A stretch of DNA of 64,000 bases from Pocillopora verrucosa (lineage: Eukaryota > Cnidaria > Anthozoa > Scleractinia > Pocilloporidae), in NCBI RefSeq assembly GCF_036669915.1, contig NC_089322.1, positions 16,670,219 to 16,734,218 on the forward strand. The letters run 5' to 3'. Positions 12,598-26,000 of this stretch are shown here, one piece after another (positions within the stretch are counted from its first letter, which is position 1; every line of letters starts with the position of its first letter). The translations under genes and the position numbers were made by a program. Under the pieces are notes generated by a model. That model did no database searches. It had not been told where the DNA came from and saw nothing but the letters and a program-made list of their open reading frames with translations.

Positions 12598-12660
12598 TGA
12601 TGGTGGTACTAACTTATCCCTAATTTTCACTATGTCCACGAAATGACTGATGGATGCAGA
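12598..12660 (-). CDS. HFM1: Candidate HFM1 exon (21 codons)
   Basis: Flanked by an acceptor (GGTGTCAG) and a donor (GTAAGC). The open frame SASISHFVDIVKIRDK loosely resembles the ISHSKHSDISTI stretch of human HFM1 after the Sec63-like region. At least one unresolved exon must lie between this and 14040. Confidence 0.4.
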
Positions 12661-14039
12661 CTGACACCGACCGATACCTTTAATTGCAAATAATTAAACG
12701 TCTGTTGAAGAGGAATATAGGTTATGATTAACTCTCAAAAGATCTATTACTTCCTTGTTGAGGCAAAACGATGAATACAAGCGACCTTTGGCGTTCCGGC
12801 CTTGGACGTGCTGGCTGCTTCTATTCGACTCTTATGTGGAAGAAATGCAAATTGTGTGAGAACGGAACACGCAAGGAGACTGTTCGATTAGTTTTAGAAA
12901 TTTCAGTGTTCCAGTCTATAAGTGTAGCATTCCCAGTCAAGCAAATTTGAAAATTTAGTGGTGAATTATGAAGAGGTATGAAAGGTAGAGTTTTCAATCA
13001 GTAGTACAAATTATTCCAAAAACTGTATCTATATGTGCTCATTCAAGACGATACCTGCCCGACATGAAAAAAGAGGTTAAAGTGGATTCCAATCGTCAAT
13101 TTATTTTCTTTCCTTTTTTCTTTCTTTCTTTTTTTTCGAGCACACTATCTCAACGAATTTTATCGTTAGGCATCTAAATTTTTCAGTGCTTTTTATGGAA
13201 GTCCAGCCATATCGTAACATAAAAGGGAAATGATTAATTTGTGAATAAAATCTGATGTGTAACGATTCCGAATGGTTATTAAGTTATCAAATGATGGGCA
13301 ATCGTTCATTAATGGGTGAAGTTTTCCATTAGGACGACCTAAGCCATATCATATATTTTGCTTCGTTGCGGCAATGTGCGAGGGCTGCATTCACTTCCTC
13401 CTCGCGACAGTACGGGAGAGAAGGTTTGAAAAAACGAGGACAAAAATTTACCTGACTTAGAGGCATTGACTCTTCACAAGTTTGGGAGCACATGCATGTG
13501 GTTCATTCTTCATTCTGCTGGAAAAAGTATGCTGTATTCCGGGCCGATGACAATCTGGTAGGCTAAATAAACACATAACAAAAATGGGGGTATTCAGGAT
13601 TTTAAGTTTCCGCGATTATGCTCAAGAAATATAAAATTACTATATAGAAAAAAAGAGTATTAAAAAAAACTCACTGGGTGCATTAGTACGTATAATACCT
13701 TATTTTTTTTCAATTTCTGCACTAGAGTAGAAAGTTAGAATACGCCCGCGTGAAATAGCTTTGAGAATGTTTACAACCGTTAATAACAAACATAAATAAA
13801 TTAGTTAGATCAAAAAGTCAGCTCAGATTAAAAGATTAGTAAATTCGAGTAGGTTTATCAAAGTAAAGTCAGATCTATAATTTGAAAAATTACTAGACGT
13901 ACGATAAGATACGGCTGCCCAACACTGTATTGAGGGGAGAACGTTTACTCACGTTACGAACCAACTGAAAAGAAATAAAATGAAACTGTGCGCTTGTCCA
14001 GTTACAAGTCATCAAAAAAATGGAATATCATTTCTTAAC

Positions 14040-17000
14040 CTATATTCCGACGGACAGTTTTCTCTATAAACGTGAACGTTACCACTAACAGCAACATTGA
14101 TCGAGTTTTACAGATCTAGTGGTAATTTTCAAAAAAGGACTCGATTACTTTAAGACAGTATAATAGCAGAGGATTGAAACTGGCAATGCAGCTCACAAAA
14201 AATGATCCAATAACATTAAAACGACGAACACAAGAAGCATTTTACCGCAACATTTATCAGTCGGAAGCGAAGGAGGCAAACAGTACAGACGAGCACGTCG
14301 CTGAGCCACAAATTATAAAACCGAGATGAAGCACTTTGTGAAATATTACTGACCAAAGAACGAACATGATTTATATTTTGGATCAATTTTAGCATCTGAA
14401 CAACTACGCACCTACCCCTTCCCTAACGCAACAACAATCACTTAAACAAGTTAGGGTTAATGTTGAGTTGGGGGAGGGGTAGGTGCGCAGTTGCCCAGGT
14501 ACTGATATTGTTCCTATATTGAGCCAATAATGATATATACATTCCTGTATCAGTACCGTATTCTTGACTGATAAGGTGTATGTTCAAATCTGAAGACTGA
14601 GCAGCCGTTCGCTGTACGTCAACTCTCTTACTCCAGTATCCCTCTTTCAAAAACACAAAATCTCTGTCGTAAAAACAATGAAAGTGGTTTGTTCAGTGGA
14701 TAGCTCATCAACCTCAAAATATATGATCAACATCTTTAGTCAACTGTTACTTTTCCTGTTGATGAAACTAAAAGAGGATAAAGTTTCAGGTGTTGAGGAG
14801 TAACAAATTTTTGGTTACCCTAATTTCTGTTTGAACACCACGTTGTTTTCATTATCAGCGATCACCAGAAGGCAGAAGTGGCTGTTCCTTGCTGACCCAA
14901 TCGCATCTTTTCGCTTGATGTAGTTCATCATGGTAACTGTAATTACAATCTCGGAACGATTTGGCTGATGTTTCCCTGTCTTTAACATAGAAAATTTTGA
15001 AGTGAATAAACCATTGTTTGATATTTTCGAAAGTCAAGTAGGTTATGCTCATTGTTTGGAAAGTGAGTTTCAAGGACTAGGTTATTTTTAGCTTTAGGTT
15101 GTCAGTGACGACGGTCGAGGCAAATCATAAATTAGCTGTCTGACGAATGGTCGGCGTGGCTAAGCAACCTAAAAATAATATGTTTTTGAGCCTTTACTCG
15201 GTTTTTTTAAAATAATTCTCAGCATATTGAGAGGATAAGTCTTTTAACCTCCTTATAGTTAAGTCTTATTTGCCACTAGACCCTATTAACACTCAGGGTC
15301 TTCATATAACTGAGGAGAATGTACTACCTTTGATTTGACATCATCAAATGGTTAGACATTTAAGTCTTCTTGGATAAGGACGATAAACCGTAGGTCCCGT
15401 CTCCTGTCTTTTCTCTTTACTGGTTAGCAGGGGACAATACAGAACAAACACACTTCTCGCAAAGAGTAAGGAACGTGGCTCCCGGTGTTGTGGTCTGCCA
15501 TGTCATTGTTTATACAGCCCCCCATTTAAACCAGCTCTGAGCTGAACTGGGCCACCCTGTCTAAATATCGCAATTACATTACATTACACGACTAATTTCA
15601 AAGCCAATACTCTTTTTACTGCATCTATCCAGCTCTCGATCGTCAGTTAGTTTGATCAACCCCAGAAACGCCTATTGTCAACCCACACATCTACACACAA
15701 TACAAAATACACAACACAAGAAACGTATTCCGTAATGATGGACTAAATAATATACCTGCTGAACAGAAACCTCATATTTTGGTAAAGTTGAAGCTGCTTC
15801 CCGAATCTAAAGGTAATGAAGGAGAGATATATTGCATATGACAAGTGTTTTTATTCATAAACCACAGATATATTAAGCCGACCATACCTACCTGACTTCC
15901 GAAAGGTGGATGACGATTAACGATCTGAAAAGTTAATAACACGTAATATTGAATTGTTGAGGATTGAATTATGCGCAGTGAATGACTGAAAGGAGATTGC
16001 CAAAATAACTTGCAATGATTTTTATACCATTTCTATTTCTCTCGGATTTGTTTCCTCAATTTTCTTGAGGGTTGTCAACCCAGCGTTGACCATCATAGCC
16101 GACAAAGAAGGTCCTAATAACAAAATAACAATAACAATGATACGATTATGATAACAATAACAATAATAATAATAATAATAATAAAGTAGAATTTTCACAA
16201 AAATTTAAAACAAAAAAAAGTGATGAGAATTGTCAAACTTATCCGTTGAAGGGTGACACCTGATGTGACACCAAATTTTCGAAACCAATTTACAATTGTA
16301 CAGTAATTGAACTGAGTTGGAATGCAATTTGGTCTGGAATTACACGCGTTATTTGAAATCACAAGTATAATCTCAGACCAAATTTGCAGGACACGAAGTT
16401 CATTTGCCACTTTATTACATTTATTTTAAAATCCCAAAATTCAGTCAAGTTTCGTTAGTCTCTACATATATTTTATTGATCCAGTATATTGAGCTGGTTT
16501 GTAAAAAGTTGCAAAAGATGTATTTTATTTTCCAGCAATTAAATTGATTTCTCTAAACAAGCTTTGTAATTGGTTGGTTGTTGTGTTTTAGTAAAGCTCT
16601 CTGATTGGCTGAGAAAAAAAAACCGATTTATAGCATAAAATAGTGCGATTTATGAATAAATTACACCAGTGAGAGCCAATCAGATTGCAAGGATCACAAA
16701 TGTTTTAAAAATGGTTGAATAAATAAAGAAATATTCTGCGGCCAGTAGAGAGAATTAAATATACAGAGCGTGAGAGTTAACTGCCTACTAGAAATATTTT
16801 GCACCCTGTCTAAATATTTGGATTATCCGATACAAAAAAACAAGAAGAGCAAAAGTGCTTTCAAATAGTGATTTAGCCATCAGATCTCATTAAATTTCCC
16901 TCAAGACCGTTTTAGGATGTGTCATATCATTAGTGTGAACAGGGCAATGTTTAAAATGATACCAAAGCACCAAGAGCTGAATAACATACCAACTTTCTCT

Positions 17001-20000
17001 AGTTGCCTTGAGACAAACTTGGAATTCTCCCATAATCTACAACAGATTTTTAATTTTCAAGTTTCAAACGACAGAATCGGTTGTGAGACGAAAAGCAAAA
17101 ACACAAACTTTCAAACAAAAGTTACCTGGCTCTCATACACTTCGCGAGAATGACTGAATTCTGAAGTGACATAAAATTATTATTCAACATTTGTAGCTCA
17201 GTCAAACCTGGAAATTGAAAAACCGTCATTGAGTTTTTATGAAACGTTTTTGTGGTGGAGATATTAGTCATCAGAAAGTTACTTTCCGTGATACGGAGCT
17301 CCAGAAATCCGTTATTACAGAGAGGAGTATTTATTAAAAGTAGACCGAATGGGAGAATGGTGTTAACATATGCAAATTTTCTCAAAAAGTTTCGTTACTT
17401 ACAGCGAGTAATTCTTTGTCCGGCTCGAAATATTTTCTGCTCAAAACAAAAACTGTAAGTTAGTACGACAAAATGAAAGGTTTCCTACTATCAGATTTAA
17501 AGAAACGTTAACCTGCCTAAAAATTTCATTTTCAGACAAAAGGTCTTTTAATTGTAATATTTCTGATTCAAAACGATTTTTCCAAGCCATCTAACGGATT
17601 GTATGCTTGAGTTACGGTTAAAAAAATGCACTTCGACCATTCGACCCTTCACTCCCAGGATTGCCCGAAAATAATTTTTTTTATACCTCACAACAACAAA
17701 ACATTTTCAGGAAAAGAATTGATGAGAAGAAAGAAAATGAAATGAAAATTAAATTGACGATTGAACACCAAACTATAAGAGATGAAATTATAAGAGATAT
17801 TTGGCCGACAGTGCGGAGGATTAATTTTTAAGATATTAGAAGTGAAATTAAAAGGCTAATGTGCAAACTGACCGCAACATCTTGGCTTAAGGAGAATTCC
17901 GCTATTGGAAGTGAACCAAGCGTGGCTTGTATAAGGCTGAAAAAGTGTTATTATAATTTCATTAACAAAATTAATCACATGAAAGGTTTAAGAGGAACTA
18001 AAAATGCATTGTTCAGTTTCTTACCAATTAACTTTTTGTTCCGTTGACTTGATTCTTCCACTGATCGGAAACCTTCCCGTGAAGAAAAAAACAACAACAG
18101 CAACAAAAAACGAAATAAAACAGAGCAAACATTGAAGCTTGCTGTCCATTGTAAATGACAGCTCGAGCATGAAATATAAACTTACGCTCCGAAAGGGTCA
18201 TCTAGTAGTACAGTTATACCTTACATTTTTGCTGTTTTTGTCCTTGTTTAGAGTATTTAGTACTCGTTTTTCGTTCATTCGTAGCTTGACATCGGAAAAT
18301 TCTCTGCACTTGGACACCAGATCAACCTGAAAGTCATTACGTTGCGCCATATTTTTAGTGCTTCAAGAATAATATCAAGTTTCTCGATCAACGCTGAACG
18401 AAGACAGAATAGGAATACCACTCACCATATCACTAAGACTTTCCGTTCCTTTGATGTTAAGAAACTGTTTCATGGAGTCGTAAGCAATGCAGTATCTGGC
18501 CATCAGGCGACCTGGCTCTGAATGAAAGATTATATCATCATTATCAATATTTCACTTTCAAAAGAAAAAAGGAGTAGAGGTCAATGAAACCCTCTACCTC
18601 TAACGTAAACCGTTAACTCCACTTATATGATTAGTAATTCTTTTCGATTGCTGCTATATATCTCCTAGTAAATGTTTTATCTAATTTGGTCTCATATTAT
18701 GATTAACCCACCGAAGATCATCTGTTTCCTTATTAATGCTCTGAAATTGTGCGATGAGGTCACATGTGAATCAATTCTACGAGTAAGTGGATAGCGTTCT
18801 TAGCTCCAGTTCTGTCATAAACTAGTTTATCTTCCAGCCTCAATTCCTAACCCAACGTTTTTACTATGGTTCACTTTGAAAATGTGTTTTAAAATTCATA
18901 TACTGTGCTCTATTCTATTAAGACTGAATGGTTTGCATCACCACCTGTGGGCTTGAGATCAAAACCGTCGTCCATTTTTATGAGCCCAGCCTTTTCCAGT
19001 GTGTTGAGGCTCTTCAAACAAAAATCTGCAAAATAAATAAATTCCAGTTACGAAATATTCCTCGAAGGAGCTTGGATTGTCTTCGAAGTGAATGGTTTGG
19101 GATTATCAATAGTTGAGAATTTTGGAGAAAGAAAAGAAAAACATACATGATATTATTTCTGATTCGACAGACCTAAGGTAGCAAGGGCTAAAATTACTAG
19201 GACTTACTTATCGTAAGTAGAAGCACGCAAGCCTCTTTCGTACCATGTAGGCCTATATCACACCAGACTAGCCTAGAATATTACTTGAATTGATCGATAA
19301 AAACTTAGGAAAACAAGGCAAAACAAAACAAAAAAACAAGCAGAGAATAAAACTAGCAGAAAGAAACAAAAACTAAAAATCAAACAGTATTATAGACTAA
19401 TTCGAGGAATGCTGTTGTGAATACCTTGTAACTTTTGTTCCAAACCCTCTTTCTCAAGTCCCTCAGGTATCCCTTTATAAGGTGAACAAGAAAACAAAAA
19501 TAATCAGTATTCAATGACAGCTGGCAACAGGCGAATTTTGTTGTCTATTTCAAATGCAATCTCCGCCTATTTGCTGAAATTAACGTCATCAAAATACAGA
19601 TAGAACTTCCATCTGCCTCCTTCTTAGCAGTGTTTGCCATTTACTTCAAAACTTATTAAAAGCCCTCAAGCTGGAAGAGACACCACATGAAAAGGTTTTG
19701 ACATAGAGAAACATCTTTAACGATGAGATACCCCTTTGGGCTTGCAAATTATTCTAAATTTGAGTTGCAATCGTTAAATGACTGGATTCTCAATTCTCCG
19801 TTTTAACCGGAGAATTTTATTATGGAGAACCATCAACCTACAGCTCTGTCCACTTCGCCAGATGCTGGATGACAATGGAATATCCCTATCGTACATGCCA
19901 CACATACCGTAGTGTGTGGGATTCTTTAATATTCTTATATACAAGAAGGTGGACTTCAACCACTCTATGGCAATAGAAACGTCTGTGATAGTGTTAAGGA

Positions 20001-23000
20001 CTATTTCTGCGTTCAAGTGCTCGATTAGGTGATGGTGCAAACTGCAATAAACAATTGACCATTATTCAATCAGTAAAAAAGGTAAAAAGGATTAGTTTAC
20101 CACACCTCGCAGAGGCCTTAAAACAAATATCATGAGCTAAGGGCTATGAAAAACAGCCATTCATTTGACAGCTAGAACATTAGACAGCAAATGACCAATA
20201 ATCTAATAAAACAAAGTCTGTGAATGAGAAATAATAGGAGAGTTGACATTCTCTGGACCCTCTGTCTATTGTAAATAAGGTAAGTATTCTGTGCGCGCGT
20301 TTAAGACTTCTTTTCTTTCTGCACAACAAAAGAGCTAAAGCAAATCGAAACATTTAGTAAGCTTCACATGCGAAACAGACCTGCTCTCCAATTTCTGAGT
20401 GCCTTCAAGAAGGCCGGTATACTTTTCCTGCAAAATAAATTATAGCATCAAAGAGAAGTAAAGGATTTCGAATGAAAGTTGCTCAATCAAATCAAATCTA
20501 CCATAGCCGCGTAAGATGTGATAGCCCGGTGGTTTTGAATCTATTAAATTAATTTGTTATTTTTAAAGGTCACCGTTTCAAAGACATGCATGGCAAAATA
20601 ATTGTAAAACTTAGGAAGAAGAAAGGATGTCGGAATCCACTTGATAGAGATTAGGAGATTACAGAGATTTAATTACAGGACATATGGGACGTGAATTAGG
20701 GGAATTTAATCAGTAACCGCTTAATAAAGGGCGCGTAATATAGACTGAAGTTCCAGTTATTGTTTATTTTCATGCAATCGGCTAATTTTTTTGGTTAACT
20801 TAGTAACAGTTTCAGTGACGAAAAGCCAGCTAATTTCACCAATTAACGATTAGAAAACCGCACGCGCAGCATCAATTACCTCTGTGACGTCACTTAACAA
20901 AGACACATTCAAACTTTTCTCAACCTTTCTCACTATTTGCGACTATGCCTTTCGTCACACTGTGGCAGGCGTTATTCGCCGTCAGTGAAATCATGAAGGG
21001 TTTCATCGGAAGTGATGACACGGATGCTTTAAGCGACGTAGTAGAAAAGGTATACAATTTATCTCAATTTAGTATTATCAGAGTTTTCGAAAAGGAGCAC
21101 CAAAATCACCACCGACCCTGGCATTGCGAGAGCCACCTAAAACCCCCTTTTTTCTTCACATTAGACCAAAAATCAAATTAAGTGCACAACACTAGTACTC
21201 TTTACATGGATACTTAGAAATTGAAGCCAAATACACACTTTCAGACAACTAGTCTGACAGATAGGGCGATCGATCGATCCAGAAAAATATCAATGGGTGT
21301 AATCCTAAGTTGAGTTGGGATAAAGTTGACAGGAAAGAGGTGTTATTAAGTTTAATATTTTCCTAATTTTCTGAATAATTAAATGAGTCCTCCATTCCAT
21401 TCTGAAGTAAGGATCCATGTCCAGATTGGTAGACAATGCTTGTTATAGTAAACATCACTACAACACGTTTGTTTTCTACGTTTAACACAGGTGGTCCAGG
21501 GGCATAACCCCGAAAGAGAGAACGAGAAAGATGTAGGGTGCAGCAAAGTGATGGTTGAACGAGTGCCATTCCCCGAAGGGGCCCGAGGGGAAGACACTGA
21601 TAAAAGTGGTTGTAAACCTAAGTTGAACCGGGATATAGATGACAGGAAAGAGGTATTATCAAGTTTAACATTTCGGTCTTTCTAAAACGGTAAATTGAGC
21701 ATCCATTTCGTTCTGAAGTAAGGGATCCATGGGGAAAATCATTACCACACGTTTGTTTCCACATTCGACACAGGCGGTTCAGGTGCAAGATACCGAAAGA
21801 GGAAACGAGAAAGATGCAGAGTGCGGGGAGAAGGCTGAAAGAGTACCAACCCCAGAGTGCACTCGTGTGGAAAACGTCAATAGCAATGGTTGTGAACCTG
21901 AGTTTAGCCGGGATACATGTGATAAGAAAGAGGTATTACCAGGTTTAACGTTAAAAAAGGGTAGATTGGGCCTACTTTTCATTCTTAGCAGAAGGATACA
22001 TAATTCAAATTGGAAGACAATGTTTGACGTGGGACAGATCACTATGAGACGTTTGTTTCCACTTCCGCACAGGTGGTTAAGCTGAACGAGTACCATACCC
22101 CGAATGCACGCAGGTTCACAACCACCGTTGTTAACTTTTTGAAAAAGTAAATAACAAAGGTTGTGAACCTGAGTTGACATGGGATACAGATGACAGGAAA
22201 GAGATATCATTAAGTTTAATGTTTTCCTATATTGCTACAGGGATAATTGAACCTCCATTTCGTTCTGAAGTAAGGGATCCATAATTCATATTGGAAGACA
22301 ACATTTGTTAAGAGAAAAATCGCTACGACACACTTGTTTCCATGTTCCACACAGGTGGCTCAGGAGCAAGATCCCGAAAGAGAAAATGAGAAAGATACAG
22401 AGTGCAGCAGAGAGAAGGCTGAACGAGTACAGTCTCCTGAGTCCGCTCTTGCACAAAAGGCAACTAACAGTGGGTGTAAACCTGAATTCAGCCGAGATAC
22501 ATGCGACAGGAGAGAAGTATTAAGAAGTTTCACATTTTCCTTCTTTTTTAAAAGGATAAATTGAATCTACATTTCGTTCTTAAGTAAGGGATCCATAATT
22601 CAAATTGGAAGACAATGTTTGGTTTGGGACAGATCAACATGACACATTTTTTCCACGTTCCACACAGGTGGTTCAGGTGCATGACTCCAAAATGGGGAAC
22701 GAGAAAGATGCGGAGTGCAGCAAAGAGATAGCTGAACAGGTACCATTCCCCGATTGCTCTCGTGAGGAAAAAATTGATAACAATGGTTTTGAACCTGTGT
22801 CGAGCAGGGATACAGATGACAGGAAAGAGGTATCGTTAAGTTCACATTTTCTTACTTTTCTCAAAGGGTGAATTAAGCCTCCATTTCGTTCTTGAGTAAG
22901 AGATCCATAATTCAAATTAGAAGACAAAGTTTGTTATGCAAAAAGTCACCATGACACGTTTGTCTCCACGTTCTACACAGGTGGTTCACGTGTGTGACCC

Positions 23001-26000
23001 CGAAAGAGGGAACGAAAAAGATGCAGAGTGCAGCAGAAAGACAGCTGAACGAGTACCAACCCATGAATTCGTTCGTCTGAAAAAGGTAATAACAGTGGTT
23101 GTAAACCTGAATTGAGGCAAGTTACAGGTCGCAAGAAAGAGGTATTATTGAGTTAAACATTTTCTCACTTCTCTGAAGAAAAAATTGAGCCTCCTACAGG
23201 TGACATGAAAGACGTTTTATCAAGTTTGACAATTTGCTATTTTTCTAGAAAGGTAGATAAGGCCTCCATTCGTTTTTCAGGCAATGAATTTTTGCTTTTT
23301 TAGGAAACAATCTAATACGTGAGATTTGACAGAATAATGGAAAAACAACAACTTAGGATCAAATTACTTAATCATAGTCATTTAATGGTTTTTTTTTTTT
23401 TTTTTTTTAAATTTTGACGCAGAACTCTGGTGTTTCCCAGCATAACAGCCACGGTGAATATATTGCGCACACCAGTTCTGAAAGGTAAGAGATTTCACGG
23501 CCGAAATTTTCACTGATTATACTGTGTAGCTGGTCTGTTCAAGGAGTAGGACCTGCAAATGCTTAGTGGCAAACAATCCTTACTCAGATTATGTTCTGAA
23601 AAATTAACGGAGATGTTAGACGGTGATTGAGTTTTAGGTTGGAGGGTAAGAGTACAGCGGAGAAGGGTGTCGAGAATAGTTCTGTCTTTCAAAATACTAG
23701 ATTACAAAGTCACGATTCAACTTAACATACTCTTCGTTTTGTTTACTTTCACAGTGGTGTCAACGGGACTACATTGAACCCTCTAGCAAGAGAATTTCGA
23801 CCAGCAACTAAGGTCTAGAATTTTTTTTTCAGCAGATTGTGTGAATCTTTTGAAATTAACCTCTTCTTCTTTTGGAGCTAGTCATTTCTTTATCTAACTA
23901 TAGAAAACGAATATCGTTATCTTCCACAATCTCTACCCAGAGCCTAAAATGTTTAATTGATATTAAAGCAGTCTTCCTAAAAAAAAAAGGTTCAAAATTC
24001 CTTTAAATAACCTAATTCTAGATGTGATTGACGAGGAATTTATGCTAACAGGCTTCCTGTGGCATAATTTATCTACAGAATTTTTATCCAAATAAAGAGA
24101 TGCAACCCAAGAAAAAAGCATCGATGGGCAGACGTTACGACAAGCCGATAGCCCAAGAGCGGCGGCGAATGCGTTCATGCGGTCCTCCACAAATGCTTGG
24201 GTTGGAGGCACCTCCGTGGAGCCATCCCAAACCAAGTTATTTCCCGCCAAGGATCTGTCCCGGCCCACCAGGTAAGTAGGAGAGATCAAGTAAGAGTACA
24301 GACTAAGATCATACACACTAACGTTTAGTGAATCTCATTGTTTATATATATGGCTTCTTAAGTATCCATACAGTCTAGGGTAAAATTCAGCTTAATGGAA
24401 CTCGGTGACTCAGCGCAACGGAGAACTTTTAAGCGCAGCACGATGCAGAGGAATGCAACAAAACGCCACCCAGCTCAGATGGGAGGGACACAACACAAAT
24501 GTATTATTCAATATAACTCAGCAGCGTGCGAAGTAATGCCACGTAACTGTTATTACGTGACTTTTCTCGCTTCATTACGATATAAGATTTTTACCGGGGT
24601 GAATACAGCATAATGCAACTTGCTCATTCAACGCAACACAGGCTACTAGGCCAAAACGTAGTGCAGAGGACTGCACAAATTGAATGCAACAGAACAAATA
24701 ACTCTCAACCAGGCACGGCGAAATCTTTTAAAAAGAACGCCAGAGAGCCAACAAAGCTACCCAGGAGAGTGCTGCATCAGGTCGCAATTTACTACAGTTA
24801 TAACACAACGGAATACGAGGGTATGGCAATACAACACATGTCTATGCATACCCCTTAACAAAACTGAGTCAGTGCAACACGATTCAACGGAATGTAAGGA
24901 GATGGAGAGCAGTTAAATACAAAGTCGAGCAACGTATACGTGATACCGGTTGCCATCATAATAAATAGATAATATATTTTTTTCTCTTTTATAGGGAGAC
25001 ACTGCAGGATGGAAACACCAATGGTACTTTTTCCTGCCTCTCACTTTCGTCAAACTCAGCCACCGATTAACATTGCGCCCAACGCATGGCCAAATACGAA
25101 TATGGCCTACACAGACCGAGGAAACAATTTCTCTACTAGACAGAATCCACATCCTATAAGAAATGTAGGGCCGTTTCCAGGAGTAGCACCATGGCCAAGG
25201 CCTTTTCTTCCCAACAATTGGCCAACTCCCACACCGAAGAACCTTGTGCCCAACGCATGGCCAACCAACATGGCTTATACAGACCACGGAAGGGGTGTCC
25301 CTACGAAACAGAATCGAGATCCTAGTAATCTTGTGGGGCCGTTTCCAGGAGAAGCACCACAGTCAAGGCCTTTTCTCCCCAACAATTGGCCAACACCCCC
25401 ACCGATGAACATTTCTGCAGAACAGAATCCAAGTGCTGTTAATCCTGTGGGGACTATACCAGGAGTAGCACCATGTCCACTGCCCTCTTCTTCCAACACC
25501 TGGAAAACTCCGTTAACTATGAACGTTAGACCAAACAAATGGGCAAATAACATGCCTGACATGGATCAAGGATTTTGGATACCTGCGGAACAGAATCCGT
25601 TTCCTCATAACTACATTGGATCTGGCCCGATACAAGTCCAACAATTATCACCATACCCAACAGGTTTGTAACTTACATTCTAGTTCCTCTTAACACCCAA
25701 GCATGAGATACCTAGAGCGTTCGTTGATAAGCAACCTAATCTTTTCTACTCTCTATAAGCGTGTATGTCAGGAAAATAGTCTCTCTATCCGTTTAAGTAA
25801 TCTTTGGACGCCAACTATTTGAGTAAATAAAATTACATTTTGAGAAATCAAATGATTAGGCATAGTCTGCGTATGGGGTATTCATAATCTTAGGAATTTA
25901 GATGATTATGTCATTGTAGCTACAATTAGTGGTTTCGAAATTTAGTGTTATTACACTTGACACTTACATAGAGTTTCTCATCTAATCCTATCAAGTACCC

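Noticed and set aside
17540..17660. Minus-strand reading VHFFNRN..VRWLGKIVLNQ resembling the HFM1 'RITRWLSDFV' segment
   Set aside because: No phase-compatible acceptor or donor, and the true equivalents were found at 17403-17439 (QKIFRAGQRITR) and 17126-17207, which join in phase.
21363..22927. Several minus-strand ORFs of 70-140 codons across the repeat array
   Set aside because: They are antisense shadows of the repeated plus-strand exons; they cross splice signals and repeat with the array.
21291..23215. CRISPR or phage-type repeat array
   Set aside because: Period about 300 bp with splice-bounded coding exons; it is an exon duplication array.
25275..25562. Minus-strand 95-codon ORF opposite the proline-rich exon
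   Set aside because: Antisense shadow of a GC-richer plus-strand exon; no start context or splice evidence.
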